Positions 51,857 through 60,071 of a DNA stretch of 64,000 bases are shown here, piece after piece; the first letter of the stretch is position 1; each line of letters opens with the position of its first letter. The stretch comes from SZUA-309 sp965215995 (GTDB taxonomy: Bacteria > Pseudomonadota > Gammaproteobacteria > Pseudomonadales > Azotimanducaceae), in contig OZ244128.1 of NCBI GenBank assembly GCA_965215995.1, positions 4,526,001-4,590,000 of the forward strand. Direction: 5' to 3'. The notes beneath the pieces were generated by a model. That model did not search any database. It was given only the letters and a program-made list of their open reading frames with translations, and had not been told where the DNA came from. The translations under genes were made by a program, and so were the position numbers.

Positions 51857-53548
51857 CTATTCAGTCAGACCGAGAAGGGTGGAACGAACCACCTCAGTGC
51901 GATCGATTTCCCGTTCCAGATAGGTGATCCAGCGGTCTGCCGTTTCCTTCTGGCTGGGCGCATCGTCCGTGACGCTGCTAAAGAGCTTGATCGCGTCTGC
52001 GTAAGCTCCTCTGCTGTGGAGCACCATTCCGCCGATCAGGCGCAGCTCGTTGGGATTCGTCGTGCCCAATTGACCCGCACGAACGATCAGGTATTCGGCA
52101 ACCCCCGGATCGAACGACAGGGCGATCTTCGCCAGCTTCATGAACTGATCTCCGTCTTCCTGCTCCTCCGCTGCTTCGATGTCCAGGTACAGTTTCTCCT
52201 GCAACGATTCTCGCGCCGTCTCGCTGGAACGTGCCAGCTCGTCGAAGTCGGATTCGGTTTCAACGATCTGGCCCTCGGGATTGAGACTGAATGTCAGTCG
52301 ATTTCTGATACCTCGCTTCTCGACGTTCACCCCGTTCTGTCTTTCCGGCAGGTACCGGAATCGTTCGGTTGCTTTGAGTGCTGCGGACTCGAAGGTGCCA
52401 TCATCCGGAGACTGATCCACGACACGAATGTTTCTCGGTTTGCCGTTCTCGCCCACGTCGAACTCGACCAGGACGAATCCTTCAATCCGCTGTTCCTGCG
52501 CGATTTGCGGATACTCCGGCACGGCTTTGAATATCGGCATGTAACGCCGATCGTCGGGCTGTGCCGCACTGACCTGAACAGATCCGAGTGCATACAGCCC
52601 GCCAAGTGCGGCAAACATAAGTACCTTCTGCTGGAGCTTTGACATTGAGTTCCTCCTCTGGGCTGGTCTCAGTAGCGATTTGATTCTCAGGCGAACCATC
52701 GTCGCCGCGGCCATTGGGATGGCCAGTACTTCTTGCTCGTGCCTTGATTGCGGTGATTGCCTGGCTAGATCGAGGATGAGCCTGGCATAGCGATCGACCT
52801 GCATGCCTTCCCTGACGACCAGGTCATCGCAGGCTTGCTCTATGTCGCTCCGATAACGGCGGGCGGCGTAGCATGCAAGCGGGTGCCACCAGAACACGGC
52901 TCCGGCAAGTTGGATGAACAGATGCTTCGGGTAGTCGCCGCGCTGGATATGGGCCAACTCATGACGCAACGCTGCCCATTGCTCGTCCTTGGACCAGCTC
53001 GAGAATCCGGCCGGCACGGCAAGGATGGGGTATCTCCAGCCGAAGACAAACGGCGTGCTGCCAAGTTCGTGTTGCTTGACCTGAAAGCTGTTCCTGATAC
53101 CAGACTGCTCTGCAATGAGATGAGCCAGCCTCTCTACAGATGGTTCGCGCACAGGATCAAGTGATTGCCGGACACTCGACACCCGGATCAGTCGTGCGAT
53201 TACCCTGGCCACCATAGCGAGCGTCATCAGTAAAAAAGCGAGCAGCGCTGCCCAGAGGTACCAACGCGTGTTGGAAACTGGTTCAGTGGTGCCGTTGGCG
53301 TTTGCTGGCGTCACGGACTCATTGCTAAATTGGGTGATGGTTGCCGCGTACGGGGTGTCTATTGACGCTACTGTGACATCCGGTGCTTGCAAGATTGCGA
53401 TGGGTAGGAGCAACGCGGATGCAAACAGCACGACGGTGGTGCGAGAGCGCATGTCAGCGGATACCAATCTGCCCGCGAGGACGAGCGCTGGTGGAACGCA
53501 GAAGAGAACGGTCAGCTTAGTCAGAAACTCGAAGGCGAGCTCGATCAT
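51857..53548 (-). CDS. BlaR1-type M56 peptidase fused to a TonB C-terminal domain
   Basis: This 563-residue protein has four N-terminal hydrophobic segments (about residues 5-110). It then has the M56 zinc motif RHELAHIQRGD (HELAH at 196-200) and EQACDDLVV at about 237, followed by a TonB C-terminal domain at about 337-423 (EYPQIAQEQRIEGFVLVEFDV, then SAALKATERFRYLP). The last 140 residues look like a helical tail. Its partner is the BlaI-like repressor upstream, which it would cleave or release from DNA on sensing. The TonB part would link to the cell envelope. Confidence 0.85.
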   Translation of the reverse strand: MIELAFEFLTKLTVLFCVPPALVLAGRLVSADMRSRTTVVLFASALLLPIAILQAPDVTVASIDTPYAATITQFSNESVTPANANGTTEPVSNTRWYLWAALLAFLLMTLAMVARVIARLIRVSSVRQSLDPVREPSVERLAHLIAEQSGIRNSFQVKQHELGSTPFVFGWRYPILAVPAGFSSWSKDEQWAALRHELAHIQRGDYPKHLFIQLAGAVFWWHPLACYAARRYRSDIEQACDDLVVREGMQVDRYARLILDLARQSPQSRHEQEVLAIPMAAATMVRLRIKSLLRPAQRRNSMSKLQQKVLMFAALGGLYALGSVQVSAAQPDDRRYMPIFKAVPEYPQIAQEQRIEGFVLVEFDVGENGKPRNIRVVDQSPDDGTFESAALKATERFRYLPERQNGVNVEKRGIRNRLTFSLNPEGQIVETESDFDELARSSETARESLQEKLYLDIEAAEEQEDGDQFMKLAKIALSFDPGVAEYLIVRAGQLGTTNPNELRLIGGMVLHSRGAYADAIKLFSSVTDDAPSQKETADRWITYLEREIDRTEVVRSTLLGLTE

Positions 53549-53937
53549 GTCGACTTCCCTTTTCTTTTCTTGTTAATCATCGACGCGAGCGCCTCGTAGT
53601 CTGCATCGCTCAGTGATTCCCGGCTGAATGCCAGCATTGCATCCATGGCTGCTACGGACGAGCCACCGAAAAAAGTTTCCACCACGTACCGGATCGCACT
53701 GTTTCCTGCGGCACTCCTGTCTGTGGTGGGTCGGTAGAGATATCGGGCACCGTCCTTCTTGAATTGCAGGTGGCCCTTGTCGACCAACCGTGACAGCGCT
53801 GCTCTGGTCGCGGCATACGATGATGGTGGATCCAGTCGATCTTTGATTTCGCTGACGCTCAACCCTGGCTCTGCAAACAGCACAGTCATGAGCTCTCGTT
53901 CGCGTCGGGTGAGATCGGTGTCTGGTGTGTCCGGCAT
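53545..53937 (-). CDS. BlaI/MecI-type transcriptional repressor
   Basis: This 130-residue winged-helix protein (LTRRERELMTVLFAEPGLSVSEIKDRL, then AATRAALSRLVDKGHLQFKKDGARYLYRP) is a BlaI/MecI/CopY family repressor. It controls its own operon until the M56 partner proteolyses it. Start ATG 53937 is chosen because the N-terminal 39 residues of the longer frame are unlike the family. The gene overlaps the M56 gene by 4 bp (ATGA). The C-terminal dimer region is intact. Confidence 0.87.
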   Translation of the reverse strand: MPDTPDTDLTRRERELMTVLFAEPGLSVSEIKDRLDPPSSYAATRAALSRLVDKGHLQFKKDGARYLYRPTTDRSAAGNSAIRYVVETFFGGSSVAAMDAMLAFSRESLSDADYEALASMINKKRKGKST

Positions 53938-53962
53938 GGCTGAGTTACTTGGTGTACAAAAA

Positions 53963-53974
53963 TGAGCATGCTCA
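53963..53974. promoter_or_regulatory. Palindromic operator candidate upstream of the BlaI-like gene
   Basis: TGAGCATGCTCA is a perfect 12-bp palindrome flanked by A-rich sequence, 26 bp upstream of the repressor start codon. Its position fits an operator for autoregulation. A nearby GTGTACA (53952-53958) shares bases with the TACA/TGTA half-sites bound by BlaI proteins. Which of the two is the real site is not known. Confidence 0.5.
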
Positions 53975-54198
53975 AAAATACGCACTAGTTGTGATCGAGT
54001 CAACCGTTGGAACTTCTGAGAGGAGGGATTACGGATGAGAGCGGTGCGATGCATTTGCAGGCACCTGGCCTTTTCAGCAACAAGAGCGCCAAAAAAATAA
54101 TTATATATCAGTTGGTTAGAATGGGGTCCTGATATCCAATCTGGCAGCGTGTCAAGCCTGTCTGAACAATCAAAACTCAGGGGCTTGGTGCAGAAGTG

Positions 54199-54777
54199 TT
54201 AGACGTATGGGGCCAGCAAAGCGTAGTCCCATATCTGTGCCTCGATGATTCTGTTGCCATACTCGATGTTTTTCGGGTTACTTTCGTCCGGAAATCCGTA
54301 CTCGCCGACCAGGTCTCCCAGTTCCTCCAGGCGGTAGACCTCACCGTGATATGGCTGTTTGAACTTTGCGAACGGCTCGTAGCGATCCTCGGCGATCAGT
54401 AACGACATCATGCTGTCCGGATAGGTGAAGCTGATCGAAGTGCTCGGAATAGCTGCGAGAGGAATCTCGATGGTCTTCGGCTCTTCGTACCAGTCATAGA
54501 ACCATTCCGTTGGTCCAAGGGTCAGGTACCTTGGTGCGGTAAGCACTGGCTTGCCACCTTTGGCGATGAATCGCTGGCGGATTGTCTGCTCGGTGTAAGG
54601 GCGGAAGAACAGGTAGAACTCTCGCTTCCAGAGCTCATCGAACCGATTGTCTGAAATAGGGAGTTCGGCGAAGTCCTCCATCAGCGCTGCAAACTCTGCC
54701 GAGGTGAGCTCACTGATGGACAAGAATGGATCACGCGAGTCTTCGTAGTAATAGAACAGGCTTTCTGGTAGTTCCAT
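54199..54777 (-). CDS. Hypothetical protein
   Basis: This 192-residue cytoplasmic protein is rich in aromatic and acidic residues. It begins MELPESLFYYYEDSRDPFLS and has the segment APRYLTLGPTEWFYDWYEEP. No signal peptide, membrane segment or known motif is seen. Domain and function are unrecognised. It stands alone: 261 bp from the repressor gene on one side and divergent from the EamA transporter on the other. Confidence 0.6.
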   Translation of the reverse strand: MELPESLFYYYEDSRDPFLSISELTSAEFAALMEDFAELPISDNRFDELWKREFYLFFRPYTEQTIRQRFIAKGGKPVLTAPRYLTLGPTEWFYDWYEEPKTIEIPLAAIPSTSISFTYPDSMMSLLIAEDRYEPFAKFKQPYHGEVYRLEELGDLVGEYGFPDESNPKNIEYGNRIIEAQIWDYALLAPYV

Positions 54778-54923
54778 CCACGGTCTCTCGGTGGCGGCTG
54801 CGGATCATAGCACTTCAACAGTTGAGTGGGCTGCTTGATGAATAAGGTAACTTGAGGATGGCTGAGGCGTTCCAAGACGAGGCGTCATGCAGCCCACCAG
54901 CCAATGCCGAGTAGTTTCGTCCG

Positions 54924-55799
54924 ATGAGCAATACCATACGCGGTGAGTACCTCATCCTGCTGGCAGCGGCCGTCTGGGGTGTGGCCTTCTATTTCCAGAA
55001 AACGGCGATGCTGCACATAGGCCCTTTGCTGTTTCTGGGGCTTCGAACGGGCATTGCAGCATTTGCAATGCTACCCTTCGCAATTCGCGAGCAGCGGGCA
55101 ACAGGCCCGTCAGTGCCGAAGGTGCTTCCGATTGCGGCCGCGGGCGGCCTGCTGTTTTTTTCTGCCGGTGCTGTTCAGCAATTCGGAATCGTCACAGCGA
55201 CCGTGATCAACACGGGTCTGCTCACAGCGCTCTACGTGGTGGTGGCGCCGTTTGCCTTCTGGTTGATTGAGCGGCAGTCACCTTCACCAACGGTATGGAT
55301 CTCTGTCGCCATCGCGTTTCTCGGCGTGTGGGGCCTGGGTGGTGGCTCGCTCGGGGCATTCTCGCAAGGCGATCTGCTGGTCGCGCTTTCTGCAATCGGT
55401 TGGGGTACCCAGATCGTGATTACCGGAAGAGCAGGGCGACTTGCCAGGCCGGCGACCTATACCTGCCTGCAGTTCAGTTTCGTCACCGTGCTTGCTCTGG
55501 GTCTGGCAGGGGTGCTGGAGCCGATTTCACTTCAGGCAATCGGTGACGCCGCGGACTCGATTCTCTACGTAGGATTTCTGTCCACCGCTCTGACCTTCGG
55601 GATCATGGCGGTCGCGCTACAGCACGTACCGGCGCCGCGGGCGTCCGTCATCCTCTCCACGGAGGTTCTCTTCTCCTCGGCTGCAGGCTACTTCCTGCTT
55701 GGTGAGCGGCTTGACCTGCTGGGCTGGATGGGGGCCTTTCTGATTCTTGTTGCGGTGCTGACGGTACGCCTTCGTCGGGAGTCGCCGCAGAAGCACTGA
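54924..55799 (+). CDS. EamA/DMT family transporter
   Basis: This 291-residue protein has ten hydrophobic segments in two tandem EamA repeats (the first beginning EYLILLAAAVWGVAFYFQK, the second at about residue 150). The drug/metabolite transporter superfamily moves amino acids, nucleotides or drugs. The exact substrate is not readable. It ends 68 bp before the convergent cytochrome gene. Confidence 0.9.
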   Translation: MSNTIRGEYLILLAAAVWGVAFYFQKTAMLHIGPLLFLGLRTGIAAFAMLPFAIREQRATGPSVPKVLPIAAAGGLLFFSAGAVQQFGIVTATVINTGLLTALYVVVAPFAFWLIERQSPSPTVWISVAIAFLGVWGLGGGSLGAFSQGDLLVALSAIGWGTQIVITGRAGRLARPATYTCLQFSFVTVLALGLAGVLEPISLQAIGDAADSILYVGFLSTALTFGIMAVALQHVPAPRASVILSTEVLFSSAAGYFLLGERLDLLGWMGAFLILVAVLTVRLRRESPQKH

Positions 55800-55867
55800 C
55801 ACACGCTGCTACGGATCAAACAGGCAGAACTGGTTTCCTTATCGAAAGTGGTAGCGTGGCACATAGT

Positions 55868-56221
55868 CTAGGGTGCCTCGTCCGCCGTGTGACAATCGAC
55901 GCAATGTCGGGTTGGCCCCGCGTCCTCGCCGAGTTGTTGCTTCTCCACATGGCAATCGCGACACAGAGTGTGAAACTGCTCTTCCATCAGCGCGTTCACT
56001 GCCGGATCTGTTTTGTGGCAGTCGAAGCAAAGTCCCTGGCCGGTATCGTCCACGAAGTTGTGATGACAGTCGATGCAGTTCACCGCCTGGTGATCCAGAT
56101 GAGCGAAGGTCAGCGGCAGCATGGGGCGTTCCGCTCTGAGCTCCGCCTGCCACTGAAGCCATAGATAGCCAGCTGCCAGCGCAGCCAGCGCAGAGCCGGT
56201 GAGTATCAGCAGGTTTCGCAT
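55868..56221 (-). CDS. Small tetrahaem cytochrome c (cytochrome c3-like)
   Basis: This 117-residue protein has an N-terminal signal/anchor (LLILTGSALAALAAGYLWL) and four CxxCH haem sites: CIDCHHN, CFDCHK, CRDCHV and CVDCHT. It is of the class III (cytochrome c3) type and would carry electrons in the periplasm. It overlaps the upstream b-type gene by 16 bp, so they are made together. The natural partner would be the membrane b-type protein encoded just upstream. Confidence 0.88.
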   Translation of the reverse strand: MRNLLILTGSALAALAAGYLWLQWQAELRAERPMLPLTFAHLDHQAVNCIDCHHNFVDDTGQGLCFDCHKTDPAVNALMEEQFHTLCRDCHVEKQQLGEDAGPTRHCVDCHTADEAP

Positions 56222-56889
56222 GCCACCGCTTTGAGCCCCGCGAAAGACACGCTGAGCAACAGCATGGCAAACCCGCAGAACGTGGGATGCAGATCTGCCT
56301 GCCGGTCTCCGTCTGGTGCGTCTGAGACTGGTGGTGCGGCTCCAGCACGCCGGCTCAGATAGGCGATCAACGGCGCGCCGACCAGCAGAAGCAGCAATGT
56401 GATCACCTGCCAGTGATTCGAGAGGCTGAAATCTGTTGCGAACGTGTGCCAGGCGGCCATGCTCAGCAAGGCCAGGTAAAGGATGCGATGCCAGCCACGG
56501 AAACTGCTGAAATCGGGGTAGGTCTGCTTGCGCGGTACCGGCAGCGAGGTGTAGGTGGTGGCGATGAGCAGCAGCCAGGCAAGGATACCGAGCAACATGT
56601 AGTTCGGCGCACTGGGTTTCAGGTACTCAAGAACCGTCTGGTCGAGGATCAGGTATCCAAGGGCATGTGCCGTGGTCACCACGGTCGCCAGAAACGCCAG
56701 GTTCCTGTGCAGACGGAGACGAGGGGTCCGAACGGGCGACTCGGAATCCCAGCCCATGAACGCAATCAGAGTGAGCGCGCAGTAGCCGAGCGCTGCAAGA
56801 AAGTCCCACCAGAAGCCTCCGCTTGGCAACGCGCGCGCTGCCAAAGCGACAGCCAGCACGAGCAGGATCAGACCCATCAAGGCTTTCAA
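56206..56889 (-). CDS. Ferric-reductase-like transmembrane b-type protein
   Basis: This 227-residue protein has six or seven membrane helices. The histidines in RLHRNLAFLATVVTTAHALGYL, RGWHRILYLALLSMAAWHTFA are in paired helices as in the ferric-reductase/NOX transmembrane core, which holds two haems b. There is no C-terminal FAD or NAD domain, so the flavin part is missing or supplied by another protein. It would pass electrons across the membrane to or from the tetrahaem cytochrome. Confidence 0.78.
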   Translation of the reverse strand: MKALMGLILLVLAVALAARALPSGGFWWDFLAALGYCALTLIAFMGWDSESPVRTPRLRLHRNLAFLATVVTTAHALGYLILDQTVLEYLKPSAPNYMLLGILAWLLLIATTYTSLPVPRKQTYPDFSSFRGWHRILYLALLSMAAWHTFATDFSLSNHWQVITLLLLLVGAPLIAYLSRRAGAAPPVSDAPDGDRQADLHPTFCGFAMLLLSVSFAGLKAVACETC

Positions 56890-56994
56890 CAGAGAGAATC
56901 CGGGAGTTGAAAGCGCCGAGGGTAGAGAAACCCCCGACGCTCGCCAAGCCCTGGGTCAGAGTGAGCGCCGGTGGCAGCGGCGCGCCGGGGTTGG

Positions 56995-57597
56995 CTAGTA
57001 GGTGTACTCGGGTGCGGGACCGAGATCCCAAAGCACGACGGTGGCGCCGAGCAACGCGACAAAGGAGACCAGGGCGACCGCGAATACCGCTGCTGCGTAC
57101 AGGAACGAACGCTCAGGTGGCACTTCCATAACCGGCCCGGTGCCGAGGAACAACAGATAGATGCAGTAGCAGGCGACCAGAGTCCCGATGAGCACATCGA
57201 GCCAGAGAATGGGGTAAAGACCCAGGAATCCGGCAAGAAAGAACGGGCTAGCCGTGTAGCTGATCAGCGCCACGCCTTTGCCGATGCCACCTTCCGTGTT
57301 GTACGTGGCTGCCATCCAGTTGACCATGTAGCCGAGGAAGACAACGCCGGCCACCATGGCGAGGTAGAACAACACGCACATGGGCAACGCGCTCTGTGCA
57401 GTGAGCTTCACCGGATCACCCATGATGGTCCAACCCTGGGTGGTCACACCGATGTACCAGCAGATGGCTGGAATCAGTGCGAACGGAATGGTGTGCAACG
57501 CCAGTGTCTGCACCATGGAGGGCTTGGCGCCGGCGATCTTTGCCCAGCCCGCCTTGGGATTGAACACCACCAGAAAGCCGTTCAACACACTATTCAT
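56995..57597 (-). CDS. Yip1-family membrane protein
   Basis: This 200-residue membrane protein has about five helices and the family pattern GFLVVFNPKAGWAKIAGAKPS at the start, then FLGYMVNWMAATYNTEGG and LISYTASPFFLAGFLGLYP. It belongs to the Yip1 family, of unknown role in bacteria. Start ATG 57597 with GGGAG upstream lies inside the end of ccoS (8 bp overlap), so it is translated with the cbb3 assembly operon. Confidence 0.8.
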   Translation of the reverse strand: MNSVLNGFLVVFNPKAGWAKIAGAKPSMVQTLALHTIPFALIPAICWYIGVTTQGWTIMGDPVKLTAQSALPMCVLFYLAMVAGVVFLGYMVNWMAATYNTEGGIGKGVALISYTASPFFLAGFLGLYPILWLDVLIGTLVACYCIYLLFLGTGPVMEVPPERSFLYAAAVFAVALVSFVALLGATVVLWDLGPAPEYTY

Positions 57598-57745
57598 GAT
57601 CATCTCCCGAATCTTCCTCAAAAATATCGAAACCGTGTTTGTCCAGTTGTTCGAATTGATTGTTATTGACCGCCCAGAGAAATATCGCTGCCGCAATCGC
57701 GATCAGCACTATGGACACAGGTATCAGCACCACCAGGATTTCCAT
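57590..57745 (-). CDS. ccoS: cbb3 oxidase maturation protein CcoS
   Basis: This 51-residue single-helix protein (MEILVVLIPVSIVLIAIAAAIF, then WAVNNNQFEQLDKHG) is the small factor needed to insert haem and copper into cbb3 oxidase. It starts within the ccoI stop (TGATG overlap). The longer open frame from 57904 is out of the family. The acidic tail (FEEDSGDDHE) is typical. Confidence 0.92.
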   Translation of the reverse strand: MEILVVLIPVSIVLIAIAAAIFLWAVNNNQFEQLDKHGFDIFEEDSGDDHE

Positions 57746-59892
57746 CAGGCTTCCATCCCCTCTTCTTGACCGAGAGACAGCAGGCGGGTGGCGTTGAGCA
57801 TCACCAGCGTGGAACTCGCTGCCATACCGAGTGCGGCCAGCCAGGGGGGCATGAGCCCGAAGGCGGCGATGGGTATGGCGGTGAGGTTGTATGCAGCTGC
57901 CCAAAGCAGATTCTGCCGGGTGATACGTCGAGTGCTGCGGGCCAATCTGATAAGGCCGGCCAGAGGCGCCAGGCGGCTGCTCAGAAGCAGCACGTCGGCC
58001 TTGGATTTGACCAGGTCGCTCGCTTCCACGACAGCGGCAGAAACATCTGCACCGGCCAGCACCGGTACGTCGTTGATGCCGTCACCCAGCATCAATACGT
58101 TGTATCCCTCGGCTTGATCAGCGCGAATGGCGGCCAGCTTGGCTTCCGGCGTCTGCCGCGCCAGATAGTCGATGGCGAGCGCATGGGCAGTCTCTGCACA
58201 GCGCTGCTCGGAATCACCTGAGAGCATCACCGGGGCCACGCCCAGTGACTTCAGAGTCGAGATCGACGCACCGGCATCGGAGCGGATCTGATTGGACAGC
58301 ACGAAGCGGGCAACCAGGCGTGAATCGATGGCCAGATAGACATCCCGATCATCGGCCGCTGGCGCCAAATTGCCTTGGGTCGCACCGACGAAGACGGCAC
58401 TGCCAATCCGTGCTTCGCGACTACCCTTCGCGGTCGGAAGCTCTGCCCGCACCCCCTGACCGGTCAGCACTTCCACGTCCGAGAGCGTTGGCCGATCCAA
58501 CGCTGGGAGCCCATGAAACGCCTTGGCATAGGGATGGCTGGAATGGCGCTGCAGCTCGGCGGCAACCGACAGGCAGCCGTGCTCGTCCAGATCTCCGGAC
58601 AGCACCTCTATCCGCTCGATGCAGGGTGTATCCGTGGTCAGCGTGCCTGTTTTGTCTATGTAGACTTTGTTTACGTCGAGCACACGCTCGAGGGTCTGAC
58701 TGTTCGTGAGCACCACACCCAGCTGCCGCAGGCGGGTCATGGCTGCTGTCAGTGCCGCCGGGGTGGCCAGCGACAGGGCACAGGGGCAACTCACCACGAG
58801 CACGGTCAGGGCGGCTACCAGCGCCCGGGTCGGATCGACCAGCTGCCAACCGACGAAGGTGACGGTTGCGAGGCCGAGCACGGTGGGGATGAAGATGCCC
58901 GCGATCCGATCCGTCAGTCGGGTGATGTTCGCATCCCGGACCTCAGCCTGATCGGCGAGTTGAGCGATGTCCGCGATGCGCGATTGATCGACCGTGCTCG
59001 TGGACTGCATGGCGAAAGCCGGTCCGCGATTCAAAGTTCCGGCGTAGATCGCTCCGTTCTCTACCTTCTCCACCCAATCGGACTCGCCGGTCAGAAGCGC
59101 CTCATCGAGAAGGGCCCGGCTATCGGTGAGCACCCCATCTACCGGCACCTGTGCGCCCTCCGGAATCCAGATATCGTCGCCGGGTGCGACGTCTGCGATG
59201 GAGACCGAGTGCTGCTCGCCGCTTTCCAGGCGCCACGCCGTTTTCGGTAAAGCGGCCAACAAATGACCGGTGAGCTCGAATCTATGCTGCAACCGGTTGT
59301 CGATGTAGCGGGCGCCGAGCAGCAGGAAGGTGAACATCACCACGGAATCGTAGTACACCTCACCCGCACCACTCACGGTGGCGAAAAGGCTGGTGGTGAA
59401 GGCGATGGCAATGGCAAGCGCGATCGGCACGTCCATGCTCAGCCTGCCTCCGTTCTTAACTCCGGAAATGGCACTGACAAAGAAGGGCACGGCGGAGTAG
59501 CAGACGACCGGGATGGTAAAAAACAGGCTGGTGTACTGTAGAAGACGTTCGTAAACAGGCTCGATACCATCCAGTGCACCGGCATAGAGGGCAATCGCGG
59601 CCATCATCACCTGCATCATTGCCAGCCCGGCAATGCCCAGACGCTTCAGCAGGTCGCGTTGGCGGGCATCGTGATCATCCAGTCCAGAGAGGGTCGGGCT
59701 GAAACCCGCTGACTCAATGGTACTGAGGATCTCCAACGGATCAGTGTCAGCACCGTGTTCCACGAGTACCTGGCGGCGTACCGGGTTGATGTGCGTGGCC
59801 TGAATGTCGTCCAGGGCTGTCAGCGCCCGGCGGATTTTGCCTGCGCAGGCAGAGCAGTGCATGTCCGAGACGCTGATGGTGCAGATGCTCAA
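57745..59892 (-). CDS. ccoI: Copper-transporting P1B-type ATPase CcoI
   Basis: This 715-residue ATPase supplies copper for cbb3 oxidase. It has an N-terminal heavy-metal-associated domain (DMHCSACAGKI, C13-x-x-C16), the TGES actuator motif, the ion-binding CPC in VVSCPCALSLATP, the phosphorylation motif DKTGTLTTD at about residue 410 and GDGINDVPVLAGAD near the end. It overlaps both neighbours, with ATGA to ccoH and TGATG to ccoS. Confidence 0.93.
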   Translation of the reverse strand: MSICTISVSDMHCSACAGKIRRALTALDDIQATHINPVRRQVLVEHGADTDPLEILSTIESAGFSPTLSGLDDHDARQRDLLKRLGIAGLAMMQVMMAAIALYAGALDGIEPVYERLLQYTSLFFTIPVVCYSAVPFFVSAISGVKNGGRLSMDVPIALAIAIAFTTSLFATVSGAGEVYYDSVVMFTFLLLGARYIDNRLQHRFELTGHLLAALPKTAWRLESGEQHSVSIADVAPGDDIWIPEGAQVPVDGVLTDSRALLDEALLTGESDWVEKVENGAIYAGTLNRGPAFAMQSTSTVDQSRIADIAQLADQAEVRDANITRLTDRIAGIFIPTVLGLATVTFVGWQLVDPTRALVAALTVLVVSCPCALSLATPAALTAAMTRLRQLGVVLTNSQTLERVLDVNKVYIDKTGTLTTDTPCIERIEVLSGDLDEHGCLSVAAELQRHSSHPYAKAFHGLPALDRPTLSDVEVLTGQGVRAELPTAKGSREARIGSAVFVGATQGNLAPAADDRDVYLAIDSRLVARFVLSNQIRSDAGASISTLKSLGVAPVMLSGDSEQRCAETAHALAIDYLARQTPEAKLAAIRADQAEGYNVLMLGDGINDVPVLAGADVSAAVVEASDLVKSKADVLLLSSRLAPLAGLIRLARSTRRITRQNLLWAAAYNLTAIPIAAFGLMPPWLAALGMAASSTLVMLNATRLLSLGQEEGMEA

Positions 59893-60071
59893 GAGCCGTC
59901 CTCCGCCGGCCGCCAGCTCGTTTTCGAAAGCGGCGCGGATTCGATCTTGATCTCCTGATCAGGACCCTGATAAGCGAAGTAGGCAGTGATCGAACCCATT
60001 ACCACAGCCGCGGCTGGAATGGCGATGAGGAGGATGACGGGTAGTCGCTTTTTCAAGTTCAGAGTCCTCAA
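59889..60071 (-). CDS. ccoH: Short CcoH/FixH-like protein
   Basis: This 60-residue protein has one membrane helix (PVILLIAIPAAAVVMGSITAYFA) and a short tail of about 25 residues. It occupies the position of ccoH/fixH, between ccoG and ccoI, but common FixH proteins are about 150-170 residues, so most of the periplasmic domain is absent. It overlaps ccoG and ccoI by 4 bp each (ATGA). It is either a minimal form or a truncated one; the tight coupling favours a functional gene. Confidence 0.7.
   Translation of the reverse strand: MRTLNLKKRLPVILLIAIPAAAVVMGSITAYFAYQGPDQEIKIESAPLSKTSWRPAEDGS

Noticed and set aside
54095..54140. A tRNA-like stretch (tcagttggttaga) in an AT-rich region
   Set aside because: It resembles a tRNA D-arm only. 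No matching acceptor stem, anticodon arm or T-arm follows.
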